Shown: positions 11,456 through 22,861, counted from the first letter of the stretch. The stretch: 50,430 nt of DNA from Candolleomyces eurysporus (GCA_027579435.1 JANBPK010001240.1:1-50430); one strand, 5' to 3'. Notes: a model not told the origin generated them from the sequence alone. Made by a program: numbers and translations.

Positions 11456-11884
11456 ATGCAGAGTTGGTATGACGTATATGAAGATTTGCTAAATAAGAGA
11501 CACTGGCGCACCGTGATTGTTCCAGCCCATTTTCAAGCATTGGCCAAGTTCTTATGTGCCAAACACCCTTTTGCAGTTGAACAAATGAGGAGGTTGAATA
11601 GGGCAGGTGGTTCTCGCATTCCTATTCCTCCTGAGTGGCGTACCTGTGGCTATTGTGGCGCTGAGATGGAGTCAGAGATTCATGTGGCGTTTGAATGCGA
11701 GAGCGACTTGATGACCAGGAGGCAGGAGTTCTTGCGTGTGAACGAGTTTCCGGAGGGTATGACATCTGCACAATGGCTCGAAAACCCTCTAGATGCCGTA
11801 CATGACTTTGTGGAGTATGATGATTTAGCACCAGCCTTTGCCAGGTACCTACATAACATACTCCTCATATTCCCTCTCAGATAG
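11456..11884 (+). pseudogene. Retrotransposon fragment with zf-RVT-type zinc knuckle
   Basis: Open frame of 142 codons from an ATG (open from 11417 without one). Residues around 11646-11699 form C-G-Y-C, then eight residues, H, four residues, C (C-x2-C-x8-H-x4-C). This matches the zinc-binding segment seen near the C-terminus of non-LTR retrotransposon polyproteins, and the flanking His/Arg/Trp-rich text is also of that kind. No reverse transcriptase or endonuclease motifs are present, so this is a fragment inside the TIR element rather than an active retroelement. Its own transcription is unknown. Confidence 0.5.
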
Positions 11885-12179
11885 TAGTAGAAGTAATATT
11901 TTATAGTTCCAGTGCAACAAAATGAAGAACAACGCCAGGAACGAGAGGCTGACAGATGCGGCGTCGTCGACCCAGCAATCTGAACTGGCGTTCCAAACTT
12001 GGAGCTGGCCAAGTAGAAGTGGAAGGCGGCCATTCCTGATTGGGACCTAGTGCCGTTCCTATATAATATGATATGGTATGATACGGTACTTGAACATTGA
12101 GCTGAGATCCGGTGTCTAGACTACACAGCACTCCACCACATTTGGTGTGCGACCCAGTTAGCTTGCGCGGTCAAAATCG

Positions 12180-12199
12180 AATAGCTATACAAACGACTG
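12180..12199 (-). repeat. Right terminal inverted repeat
   Basis: The reverse complement begins CAGTCGTTTGTATAGC. It differs from the left repeat only by transitions. Confidence 0.75.
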
Positions 12200-12249
12200 T
12201 AATCCCGCAATGAGTAAACCAGGTTAGCGTTTATCCTCCATCATCTCCG

Positions 12250-13663
12250 ATGACTAGCAACTTCGATTTTTCTTCGTATCTCTCCTCCGCAAACCTCCTC
12301 CCTCCTCGGCTCAATGCCAACTCGAAAGATGTCGATGACAGCCCGCAATTCGAAGTGACAGTCCTCTCGGGCGGATACACAAACTTCACAGCCAGAGTCA
12401 CTTTTCCGGAACCGATACCGTTGGCCACAGCTAGCTCTTCGACTCGCACGTATGAGAGCGTGATCCTCAAACATGCGCCTCCCCATCTTGCGACCGACTC
12501 AAACATTCCGATGTCCGTGGCAAGACAGGTTACAGAGGCGAGAGCGTTGGAGTTGATCACGGGCGCTCCAATCCAGTTTGATCAGGATAATTCGGTGGGA
12601 GGCGTTATCGAGTCAGTGAAGGCGGTGAAAGACGTGTTGGATAGGTACCCCGTAATCCAGGTACCCGCAGTCATACACTACGATACAGAGAAGAATGTGC
12701 TCTTACTGGAGGATTTGGGTGATTTGAAGGGCGTTGCCGATGTTCTAGCCGATGCGGCGTTGGAGGATCCCATCCCGAAAGGTGCACTGCAGGAACTAGC
12801 AACCCAGCTCGGTTCGTTCCTCGCCGAATTCTATCAAGCCTCTAGCACGTTACCAGCAGAGCTCGTGGGCCGCCTCTCTGCACTTTCAAACGTCTACACA
12901 TCGGGGACGTTCGAGTACTTGGTGAACAGTACTCGGGATGCCCTGAACGGAGCCCCTGGTATTGACGAGAAGGAGAAAGAGGAGTTGGCGAAGAGTGTTG
13001 AAGCCTCACTGGCTGACAGTCAGATGAAAGCCAGACAGCGAGCCGAAAAGGTCGCTTTGGGTATCGTGGACAGTGATTTAATCCAAACCGACGACGAAGA
13101 GAACCCATGCCTTGGAATGGTGGATTTCTGGCCAGGAAACGTTCTCGTCAATCCGGATTGGAATAAATGTGGGTTGATCGACTGGGAGTACTTTGGAATG
13201 TCGGACGAGGCTAGCGAGCTGGGAATGTTTTGTGAGTTCGTCTCTGTGCCATTCTTTTTCCATCGGATTGACCCGTGTGTTTTTGGCAGTGGCGCACATC
13301 CATATCACAAAGTTCAAACCATCCACTTCCCCTGGAGGCAAAGAAAGACTGGGAAAATTCATGTCAGCTCTCTTTCAAGCCTACAGTCATCATTCTCCGT
13401 CCAAGGCAGGTTCGAAGGGCTTTCAAAGACGGTTCCTAATATCTCATGGGAGAGAACTCTTTAACGGAATCGGGATGCACAGAGACCTTGGTGCGAAAGG
13501 ATTGCAGAATGTTATGGAAGCAGCAGTTCGGAGTTTGCGAGCTGCGGGAACCTCAAGTGACGAACTAAATTTGGAGGCGTTATTGGAAGAATCAGACGAA
13601 AGCGGAGGAAGCTGGCTGAGCAATATTCTATCGAGTTTAGGATTCCTAGTGCCTGAAACATAG
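12250..13663 (+). CDS. APH-like small-molecule kinase, copy A
   Basis: 451 aa from exons 12250-13231 and 13290-13663 (58-bp intron, total divisible by three). An aminoglycoside phosphotransferase/choline-kinase fold is indicated by the nucleotide loop VLSGGYTNFTARV, the lysine strand SVILKHAPP, the glutamate helix EARALELI, the hinge-like LLLEDLGDL, the catalytic segment VDFWPGNVLV (Asp292, Asn297) and the metal-site LIDWEYF. The usual HG before the catalytic Asp is replaced by MV. In fungi this family includes many kinases of unknown small substrates; methylthioribose-kinase-like activity is possible but not shown. Kinase B at 14447 is a close tandem paralogue. Here the promoter is split by the TIR element 50 bp upstream of the ATG. 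Confidence 0.8.
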
Positions 13664-13867
13664 GAAATTAGTTACTTCGATCGAGGCTCTGTAGTTGAGG
13701 CGTACCTGTTGAGCACATTGCATAAATTGAATTGTTATTATAATGACAGGTGACGCGTTCCGATTCGCAATTGTTGCAGAAAGTGGCACCATGTTCGAAG
13801 GAATCGAAAGGGTTAGTGTCAACTTTCAAAGCAAATAGAGCTGGGATGCGTATATTGATCAGCAATG
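13664..13867 (+). repeat. 3' flank shared by kinase A and B
   Basis: About 200 bases after the stop match 15867-16068, ending near TATTGATCAG. This marks the right limit of duplication unit A; the junction with unit B lies at about 13868-13891. Confidence 0.75.
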
Positions 13868-13890
13868 TACTTTACTTTTTTTNCGAGTTC

Positions 13891-14446
13891 CTCTGTTGTC
13901 ACATTTTATGCCTCTCCATCGCAGACCTTGTTCGCGGCCGTACCCCAAGTCATGAACGTAAAGAAATCGGGCCTGTAGGTCGGGTTCCTCAGGCTTCAAG
14001 GCCCAGAGTCGCAGGAATTCAAATTTTTGAAAGTAGATTGGTTGGAGCATGCCGCAGCGAGTGTCCAGACGAGCGCAAGACGGGGTATGGACTGCCGAAG
14101 CCATTCATTGAGTGTGGATTGAATCCTGGCAGAGAGTAGGGCCACGCATGCCATGCAGTCCACCTAACCTACTAGTCTACCCTGAGAGTGCGAGATCGTG
14201 GCCATGGTGGAACAGGTAGCGGCGTTACAGAACAGTCGTTGGAGATCCAGGTGACAGTTGTGCCGTTCCTATATGATATGACAGAATACTTCATTCCCAG
14301 CGCCCGTTTGGGCGCTTGGATCTTCTCGATGACGTATTTCGTCACGCGCGAGTCATCCCGTGCTCCATGTAAATCGGAAACGATCATCGAGGACATTAAT
14401 CCCCCAATGATGAACCCAGGTTAGCGTTTATCCTCCACCATCTCCG
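13891..14446 (+). repeat. Promoter region of kinase B (unit B left part)
   Basis: Starts with the last bases of the tRNA-like gene (CCTCTGTTGTCAC), then matches the unit A flank in two blocks, 13891-13955 and 14282-14401, and then the last 45 bases before the start codon. It keeps the pre-insertion state of the site used by the TIR element in unit A. No gene is seen here. Confidence 0.65.
13956..14281. other. 326-bp segment present only in unit B
   Basis: Unit A runs directly from ...AAGTCATGA to CAGAATA..., whereas unit B has 326 extra bases between. ATGA occurs at both borders (13952-13955 and 14278-14281), consistent with a small insertion and 4-bp target duplication, or with a deletion in unit A between short repeats. 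No terminal inverted repeats or coding capacity seen. Confidence 0.45.
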
Positions 14447-15866
14447 ATGACTACCAACTTCGATTTTTCCTCATATCTCTCCTCCGCAAACCTCCTCCCT
14501 CCTCGGCTCAATATCAACTCGAATGAAGTCAATGGCAGCCCGCAATTCGAAGTGACAGTCCTCTCAGGTGGATACACGAACTTCACGGCCAGGGTCACCT
14601 TTCCGGAACCGATACCATTGGCCACAGCTAGCTCTTCGACTCGGACGTATGAGAGCGTGATACTCAAACATGCGCCTCCCCATCTTGCAACCGACTCAAA
14701 CATTCCGATGTCCGTGGCCAGACAGGCTACAGAGGCGAGGGCGTTAGAGTTGATTACGGGCGCTCCAATCCAGTTCGATCAGGATAATCCAGTGGAATCA
14801 GTGAAGGCGGTGAAAGAGGTGTTGGATAGGTACCCTATCATCCAGGTGCCCGCAGTCATACACTACGATACAGAGAAGAACGTACTCTGGTTGGAGGATT
14901 TGGGTGATTTGAAGAGCGTTGCCGAAGCTCTAGCTGCCTCATCCTCGGACGCCACATCGGGAGAGGATCCCACTCTGAAAGGTGCACTGCAGGAACTAGC
15001 AACCCAGCTCGGTTCGTTCCTCGCCGAGTTCTATCAAGCTTCTAAAACGTTACCAGCGGAGCTCGTGGACCGCCTCATCTCACTTTCAAACGTCTACACA
15101 TCGGGGACGTTTGAGTATTTGGTGAACAGTACTCGGGATTCCCTGGAAGGAGCCCCTGGTATTGACGAGAAGGAGAAAGAGGAGTTAGTGAAAAGGGTTG
15201 AAGCCTCACTGACCGACAAACAGATGAGGAAAGCCAGACAGCGAGCCGAAAAGGTCGCTTTGGGTATTGTGCACGGTGATTCAATCCAAACCGACGACGA
15301 AGAGAATCCATGCCTTGGAATGGTGGATTTCTGGCCAGGAAGCGTTCTCGTCAATTTGGATTGGAATAAGTGTGGGTTGATTGACTGGGAGTACTTTGGA
15401 ATGTCGGACGAGGCTAGCGAGCTGGGAATGTTTTGTGAGTCTGTCTCTGTACCATTCTCTTTCCATCGGATTGACCGGTGTGTTTTTGGCAGTGGCGCAC
15501 ATCCATATCACAAAGTTCAAACCCTCTACTTCCCCTGGAGGCCAAGAAAGATTAGGAAAATTCATGTCAGCTCTCTTTCAAGCCTACAGTCATCATTCTC
15601 CGTCCAAGGCACGTTCGAAGGGCTTTCAAAGGCGGTTCCTGATATCTCATGGGAGAGAACTGGTTAACGGAATCGGGATGTACCAAGACCTTGGTGCGAA
15701 AGGATCGCAGAATGTTATGGAAGCAGGAGTTCGGAGTTTGCGAGCTGCGGGGGGTTCAAGTGATGAACTAAATTTGGAGGCGCTATGGGAAGGATCAGAC
15801 GAAAGCGGAGGAATCTGGCTGAGCGAGATTCTATCGAGTTTAGGATTCCTAGTGCCTGAAACATAG
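14447..15866 (+). CDS. APH-like small-molecule kinase, copy B
   Basis: 453 aa from exons 14447-15434 and 15493-15866 with a 58-bp intron at the same place as copy A. Same motif order as copy A: VLSGGYTNFTARV, SVILKHAPP, EARALELI, LWLEDLGDL, VDFWPG and LIDWEYF. It differs at the metal-binding Asn of the catalytic loop, which is Ser299 here (WPGSVLV), while the Asp294 equivalent is kept. The upstream promoter lacks the transposon found in copy A. If the Asn is essential in this subfamily, copy B may be weak or inactive; some fungal members may carry Ser naturally, so this needs a family alignment. Confidence 0.8.
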
Positions 15867-16068
15867 GAAATTAGTTGCTTTAATCGAGGTTTGTCGTTGA
15901 GGCGTACCTGCTGAGCATAATGCATAAAGTGGATTGATAGTATAGTGACAGGACGACGCGTTCCGAGTCGGAATTGTTGCAGAAGGTGACACCATGTTCG
16001 CAAGAATCGGAGGGCTGACGTCAACTTTCAAAGCAAATAGAGCGGGGATGCTTATATTGATCAGTAAT
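15867..16068 (+). repeat. 3' flank of kinase B (unit B right end)
   Basis: Matches 13664-13867. The duplication ends just before the SCO1 terminator region. Confidence 0.75.
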
Positions 16069-16115
16069 ATACGATACTTTTCAACATCTGAGCAATGTGA
16101 TAATGGCCGGGAATT

Positions 16116-17129
16116 TTAGACCTTCCGCCCCGTCTCCTTCTCCCACTCCTGGATGGTTTCATTGATCTTCGTGACCACGTCTTCTGCGGAGGTTGCCTGG
16201 CCGAAAGCCTCAATGAATTGGCCATTAGGGTCCATGAGGTAGACAAATATTGAATGGTCGACGAGATAGTCTCCGTTGGGGTCGGCATTGGGTGGAGTGG
16301 AGAAATACACCCGGTATTTCTTGCAAGCAGCTTTGGTAGCATCGTAATCTCCATAAAGTCCGACAAAAGAGGGATGGAAATCTTCTAGATATCGCCCAAT
16401 TCGATGTGGGAGGTCTCGTGAGGGGTCAACAGTAATGAAAACTGGCAAGAATATATCCCCATGTTCTTTCTCTGTAGACAATACCGTGAGTCAGTGCCTG
16501 GCGCAAGATAAGGAGAACATGGTACGCACGAACGGTATTGACGACAGATGTCATCTTGTCAAGCTCTGCGGGGCAGATGTCTGGACAGTTGGCGAATCCG
16601 AAGTAGACAAGGGACCATTTCCCTTCCAAATCCTTCTCCGTGAATGGTTTGCCCTCATGGGTTGTCAACGAAAAGGGGCCTCCAACGCTTGGACGACCAT
16701 ATTGTCTGCTAGCACGTTCCTTCTCTATTTACGCGTTAGTAACCATGTTCACGGGCGTGGGGGGNACGATGACGAACCTCTCTCTTCCAGCATCCGTTGC
16801 TTTTCGTGACGGAAGTAGAAAAATAGGCCGACTCCAGCCGCAATGAAGAGAGCTGCAGATGTGGGCGTAAATACCTAGTATTCTGTCAGAACTAACGCTG
16901 AAACAGTGTCAAGGAAAGCCCATACACCCATAGTATTGCGATCCTTGAATTCAGAATAGCTCCTCCGTTGCGACAATTCGCCAACGGTTCGCCTGTTGAG
17001 GCTTTTGCATCTCGAGGGTGATATTTGCTTATTAGCGGTCCATAGTGACCTCTTGAGAGTTGAATTGGATTGCCTGAGGCAGCTGGCGGCGACACGACGA
17101 GGAGCAAGGGAGAAGAACATGGCGGCCAA
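16116..17129 (-). CDS. SCO1: SCO1/SenC family copper chaperone of cytochrome c oxidase
   Basis: 283 aa. Exons on the minus strand: 17129-16926, 16874-16778, 16724-16530 and 16471-16116 (852 nt including stop). Order: an Arg/Ser-rich mitochondrial presequence; one membrane segment ([15 protein letters not shown], about residues 74-89); then a thioredoxin-like domain exposed to the intermembrane space. The copper-binding C-x3-C is in [15 protein letters not shown] and the partner His in [13 protein letters not shown]. Known role: delivers copper to the CuA site of Cox2. The N at 16765 is inside an intron. It diverges from the GMC cluster. Confidence 0.92.
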
Positions 17130-17669
17130 TTCTGACGACGGAACGGTTTGCAGTCCCGGCGAACGCCGTATTAGGCCATTTGTCAGCGGAGTCGCGTCGA
17201 GTCGAGGCGCGTCCCAGGGTCCACTATCACTTCGACCACGACCATGATCACAACGTTATGTCTGGTAAAGAAAATGTAGGTGTATCGCGACCCATGAGTA
17301 CCAGACCCTCAATTTCATTCCCATTCTAGGTCTGATAATTCAGCATCGCTTGAATGCCAAGAGTCTGAGGCCTAAGGGTCAGTCATAAATAGACCCTTAT
17401 TCCGACTCGGATTCCCATCTTCGTCCCTCGTGACAAATGGGCGCTCGATCTGAAAGTCCGTCTTTAGGCAAAATGATGTCCATTGCGCACATGTGGACGG
17501 AGTGGATAAGTACGTACCAACAGCTTGAATCTGTCGTGTTCAAGTGATGACAGAATTCAGGAACCCTGGATTGACATATCGTCGCGAGGATGTGGCCGGC
17601 ACGATGGCCTTCTAAATTGGAGGGCGGCAGAGCCGTATAAATTGGAAACGAGGCTCAAGAATGACTCGT
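17130..17669. other. Divergent intergenic region SCO1 / GMC 1
   Basis: No gene. The right half shares blocks (CCCTCGTGACA..ATG, CATCTTTAGG, GAGGATGTGGC) with the regions upstream of the two downstream GMC genes, so it is likely common promoter sequence. Confidence 0.55.
17636..17642 (+). promoter_or_regulatory. TATA box of GMC 1
   Basis: TATAAAT lies 34 bases before the ATG at 17670. The same spacing is seen upstream of GMC 2 and GMC 3. Confidence 0.55.
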
Positions 17670-19889
17670 ATGGCTCCTTCCTCTCTCATCCATCTCATCC
17701 TCGCGGCGTCGATTTTCGCCCAAACCTTTGCACGGCTATGCAATAGTCCTGGCCAACTTCGTGGCAACACATACGACTACATCGTAGTTGGAGCTGGCAC
17801 CGCCGGCAATGTCATTGCCGCTCGCCTTGCTGAGAATGGGGCCAACGATGTCCTTGTTCTGGAGGCTGGAGTTAGGTGAGGCATTATATAGTATCGAGCG
17901 TGGCCAGGTCTCATATCATTTCGAACTCATGCAGCAACGAAGGAGTTCTGGCTTCTCAAGTTCCTTTTATGGGACCAACGCTCACACCCAGTACGCTCAA
18001 TATTTCTCCGACTTTTCGTACAGTACGATACTAACGCTTCTGGATCAGACACCCCATATGATTGGAATTACACTGTGACACCTCAGACTCACTTGGACGG
18101 TCGTACCTTCCCTTTCCCTCGCGGTCGCATCCTGGGTGGATCGAGCTCTGTCAGTGAGTGCTCCTCTTCCAGCCAAATTCGGATGCAGAAAGCTAAGACA
18201 CGTCCGTATCAGACTATATGGTTCATCAATATGGCTCTTCAGCAGACTACGATCGTCTTGCTCGGATTACTGGTGACTCTGGTTGGGCATGGAGAAATTT
18301 AAGGCGCTATATTGATCGAGTGAGTCAAAGTAACTGTCATCCTCGCGTCATCTTCTGAAATCCTTTCTAGCATGAAAAATTCGTACCTCCAGCTGATGGT
18401 CACAACACAAATGGGCAATATATTCCATCTCTCCACAGCACTCGTGGTGTCCTTCCCAAATCCCTTCCTGGCTTCAGCTATGGGATCGACGCGCGGGTGA
18501 TTGCGACGACCCAGGAGCTGTCAGCCGAATTTCCCTTCAACCCGGACACCGGTGGAGGCGACGTCCTCGGCCTTGGTTGGGTGCAATCTTCTATCGGAGG
18601 TGGTACTCGAAGCAGTTCTGCTACCACTTATCTTAATGGCGTCATCAACCGCAGAAATGTAGATGTCTTGGTGAACGCATACGTCACCAAATTGGTTCGT
18701 ACTGGGACAGTCGGCGGAAAGCCTTCTTTCCGGGGCGTACAGTTCGCCAATGGGCCTCAATGTATGTTTCCTCTGACTTTTTGAAATCACATGCATAGTA
18801 TCTAACGTTGACAATTTATTCTATTCTAGCTCCTACTACCAATGTCTTTGCACGCAAAGAAGTCATTCTTTCCGCAGGTGCCTTTGGAACCCCTCAAATT
18901 CTCCAGTTGTCTGGTATCGGTGACCGTGCAGAACTTACTTCGAAGTCAATCACAACTATCGTGAATAATCCGTCTGTGGGCAAGAACATGTCAGATCATC
19001 TTCTCCTCCCCAACAATTGGCTTGTCCAAGGAACCGAGTCGCTGGATAATTTACTGAGGGATCCCGTAGCTTTCGGCGCTGCGCTTGACCAGTGGCAAGC
19101 CAGTAAGACCGGTGTCCTCGCCAACGGGGTCACAAACCACCTTGGTTTCTTCCGACTTCCAAACAATTCACCTATTTTTGCGACAACGCCTGACCCTGCC
19201 AGCGGACCCACGGCTTCTCACTGGGAGATGATAGTTTCTGTAGGTCGCTCAAAGCTTTCTCATGGTGAGCAGATTAAGCTGACTCTGATGATGTTTACAG
19301 AATTTCTGGATCAACCCAGCTGTGCCTCAGCCAGCTACGGGCAGCTACCTCACCCTCATAAGCGCTCTTATCTCTCCCACTTCCCGTAAGTCTCTGACTT
19401 TCTGCTCGTATTCTTGTCACGTTTTCACGAAACTGAACTAAACAAACCTTTATGTACCTAGGTGGCACCCTCAAACTCGCGTCTAACAACCCCTTCCAAG
19501 CACCACTTATCGATCCCAACTTCCTCGCTACCGACTTCGACCGGTACGCCATGCGTGAGTCCGTCAGAGCCGTCAAGCGGTTCGCTGGTGCAAATGCTTG
19601 GAGCGGCTACGTCATCGAACCTGTGGGCGACCTCGCAGCTGAGACAGACGGGGATATCGACGCCTACGTGCGTTCGATTTCAACAACGGTATTCCATCCT
19701 GTGGGTACAGCATCGATATCGCCTCGGAATGCGGCATGGGGTGTGGTGGATCCCGAGTTGAGGCTGAAAGGTGCGGAGGGCGTGAGGATTGTTGATGCGT
19801 CTGTGTGGCCTTTTGTGCCCAATGCGCATACCCAGGGCCCGGTCTATCTTGTGGCTGAGAGGGCTGCGTCTATAATTCGAGGCTATTGA
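17670..19889 (+). CDS. GMC oxidoreductase, aryl-alcohol oxidase-like, copy 1
   Basis: 595 aa, exons 17670-17875, 17935-17990, 18049-18153, 18213-18319, 18371-18761, 18830-19239, 19301-19385 and 19462-19889. An in-frame ATG at 17661 would add three residues; 17670 aligns with the paralogues. Signal peptide, then the FAD dinucleotide fold [17 protein letters not shown] signature 1 ([10 protein letters not shown]), GMC signature 2 ([17 protein letters not shown]), and the active-site pair His532 (HPVGTASIS) and His576 (NAHTQGP). Family function: secreted FAD oxidase that turns aromatic or polyunsaturated primary alcohols into aldehydes and releases H2O2 for ligninolytic peroxidases. The substrate here is inferred only. 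First of three tandem copies with identical exon lengths. Confidence 0.9.
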
Positions 19890-20669
19890 CCGGTTTTCCG
19901 TTATATCACAACTGAACGAACACGTCATTTTGAAAGAGGTGTTCCCCCACGCCGTCGTGCTATTCCATTACACACAGTACAATTTACCTACCATATTCTT
20001 CTACATATTTTCCAAGATTATATCAGGTCCAGATTACACCGAATGTTTTCAAGTTGTTTTTGCTGATGATAGTGTGTGTATGTGTGTGCAAGTTTCCAAG
20101 GGTGATGGGTCGTCATTTTGGAGAACAGGTTGATCGGCGCGAGGCATTCTGACAAAAACGATCGGAGTTGAAAATCCATCTTGAAGTGCATCCCTTTACA
20201 CTGGCTAAGCTATTCATGCAAACCGCAAAATTCGACCAACTTAGCGATCACCTGTGTTCTCAGCTGAAATAAAGATCTCACTAGCAGCCTGCTAATACCG
20301 CAACTGTCATATTATGATTCATGGAGAAGCGCTGTGTAAGTGCACAACCCCTCTTGACTCGGAATACACAGATCTCGACGTCCTAAACACTCAATCCAGG
20401 TCTGAAAACCATTGCATCAGTTCAATGCCAAGTGGCTCGTTTATAATCGGCTTCTCATTCTTTGTCCCTCGTGACGGATGCTGGGTCTAGGTCCATCTTT
20501 GGGAAGAGCGCTGTTCGCTGTGTACACAGTACCGGGCATCTCGATTTTGTCGTAATGCTGCATCCAGAATCTCTTAGCACCGGTAAGGCTGACACATTGT
20601 CCCGAGGATGTGGCAGCCGTGGGTGCTGCACAACTGTATAAGATGAAATGAGGTTCAAGACATAATGGT
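19890..20669. repeat. Duplicated spacer between GMC 1 and GMC 2
   Basis: 3' flank plus promoter. Much of it is repeated between GMC 2 and GMC 3 (22862-23627), for example the segments ending ..CTAGCAGCCTGCTAA and CCCGAGGATGTGGCAGCC. This shows that the duplicated unit includes the regulatory region. No coding feature. Confidence 0.65.
20637..20643 (+). promoter_or_regulatory. TATA box of GMC 2
   Basis: TATAAGA, 33 bases before the ATG. Confidence 0.5.
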
Positions 20670-22861
20670 ATGGCTTCTCTCACCCTCGTCCATCTCCTCC
20701 TCGCGGCGTCTATCCTTACTCCAACCTTGGGAAGGCTATGCACCAGTCCTAGCCAACTTCGTGGAAACACGTACGACTATATCATAGTTGGAGCTGGCAC
20801 CGCCGGCAATGTCATTGCTGCTCGCCTCGCTGAGAGTGGGCACAATGATATCCTTGTTCTAGAGGCAGGAGTTAGGTAGGCTATTTTCCAATACTGTGTC
20901 GAGAAGCCAATTGTCATACGATTTTGATTCATGCAGCCACGAAGGAGTTCTCGCTTCCGAAGTTCCTTTTCTTGGCCCAACGCTCACACCTAGTATGCCC
21001 AATCTTCCTTCGATATGCTACGATGCTTACGCATCTGGATCAGACACTCCGTATGACTGGAATTATACTGTGGTACCACAGACTCACTTGAACGGTCGTA
21101 CTTTCCCCTTTGGTCGCGGTCGTATCCTTGGTGGCTCGAGCTCCGTCAGTGAGTGCACCTGTTCTGGGAATGTTGAAGGTGGAAAATTGAGATTCGCGAT
21201 CATGCCAGACTATTTGGCTCACCAGTACGGTTCTTCAGAGGACTACGATCGCCTTGCTCGAATCACTGGCGACTCCGGCTGGGCTTGGAAAAATATGAAG
21301 CGCTACATCGATCGAGTGGGTCCAAACCCTTGCGACGAGCATTGTTCTCAAGCGTTTTCTTTTAGCACGAAAAATTTGTACCTCCAGCTGATGGTCATGA
21401 CACAACTGGACAGTATATTCCATCTCTCCATAGCACTCGCGGTATCCTTCCAAAGTCCCTTCCTGGATTTAGTCACGCAATCGACTCGCGGGTAATTGCG
21501 ACGACTCAGGAGCTGTCTGCTGAGTTCCCTTTCAACCCAGACATGGGTGGAGGTAACGTTCTCGGTCTTGGTTGGACGCAGTCCAGTATTGGCGGTGGGA
21601 CTCGGAGCAGTTCCGCCACCACATACCTGAATAGCGTCATCAACCGCAGAAACGTGGATGTTTTGGTGAACGCACAAGTCACGAAGCTTGTCCATACAGG
21701 AAAAATCGGTGGTAAGCCTTCTTTCAGGGGTGTACAGTTCGCCAGTGGACCTCAAGGTACGCTTTCTTTCCCTACGTTGAGATCAATATCTCCCTATCTA
21801 ATATCCGGAAACTGGGGCCACTGACAGCGCCCACGACCAATGTTTTTGCAAGTAAAGAAGTCATTGTTTCCGCAGGATCCTTTGGAACTGCTCAAATCCT
21901 TCAGTTATCTGGTATCGGCGACAGCACAGAACTTACTTCGAAGTCAATCACAACTATCGTGAATAATCCGTCTGTAGGCAAGAACATGTCAGATCATGTT
22001 CTCCTTTCAAACAATTGGCGTGTTCGAGGAACCGAGTCACTGGATAACCTGCTGCGAGATCCCGTAGTCTTTGGTGCGGCACTTGACCAATGGCAGGCTA
22101 GTAAGACTGGACCCCTCGCAAACGGGCTCCCAAACCATCTTGGTTTCTTCCGACTTCCGGACAACTCTCCCATTTTTACGACAACGCCTGACCCCGCCAG
22201 CGGCCCCAAAGCCTCTCATTGGGAAATATTGGTCTCTGTAAGTTGTGACTGCAAATTCCAGCCAGATTGAGATATTGACTCGTCGTTTACAGAACTTTTG
22301 GGTCAACCCATCTTTGCCTCAGCCAGACACAGGCAACTACCTCACCCTCTCAGTTGCTCTTATCTCCCCCACTTCTCGTGAGTCTCCGCCTCTCCCAGCA
22401 CTTGCTGTGCTTCATGAAAGTCCGATATACTAGGTGGAACCCTCAAACTCGCATCTAACGATCCTTTCCAAGCGCCACTCATCGATCCCAACTTCCTCGC
22501 TACCGATTTCGACAGATACACCATGCGCGAGTCAGTCAGAGCCATCAAACGATTCGCCGGTGCAAACGCATGGAGCGACTACATCGTCGGACCTGTAGGC
22601 GACCTCGCAGCTGAGACGGACGAAGGTATCGACGCCTATGTCCGTTCGTTTTCAACGACGGTATCCCACCCTGTCGGTACGGCTTCGATGTCACCTCGGA
22701 ATGCGGCATGGGGTGTGGTGGATCCCGAGTTGAGGCTGAAGGGTGCGGAGGGCGTGAGGATCGTTGATGCGTCTGTGTGGCCTTTTGTGCCCAATGCGCA
22801 TACCCAGGGCCCGGTCTATCTTGTGGCTGAGAGGGCCGCGTCTATCATTCGAGGCTATTGA
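20670..22861 (+). CDS. GMC oxidoreductase, aryl-alcohol oxidase-like, copy 2
   Basis: 595 aa, exons 20670-20875, 20937-20992, 21044-21148, 21209-21315, 21366-21756, 21828-22237, 22293-22377 and 22434-22861. Signal peptide ([14 protein letters not shown]...), FAD glycines 41, 43 and 46, His532 in [10 protein letters not shown] and His576 in NAHTQGP. GMC signature 2 reads [17 protein letters not shown], so the conserved Pro is Ala. Otherwise it is complete and open, so probably functional. Start ATGGCT; an out-of-frame ATG lies five bases upstream at 20665. Expected to be a secreted H2O2-producing alcohol oxidase like its neighbours. Confidence 0.9.

Larger units (their letters stand above)
11340..12199. 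mobile_element. 860-bp TIR element with TA target duplication (Tc1/mariner-type, non-autonomous)
   Basis: Both ends start CAGTCGTTTG when read inwards. The inverted repeat continues to about 20 bp at 16/20 identity, with every mismatch a transition. TA flanks each side (11338-11339 and 12200-12201), and a CAGT terminus with TA duplication is the Tc1/mariner signature. The paralogous promoter of kinase B (near 14393-14402) has the same flanks with a single TA and no insert, so it serves as an empty site. No transposase is encoded. The interior holds a fragment with a reverse-transcriptase-type zinc knuckle, so it behaves like a gene-fragment-carrying (Pack-type) non-autonomous element. It sits 50 bp upstream of the kinase A start. 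Confidence 0.8.
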
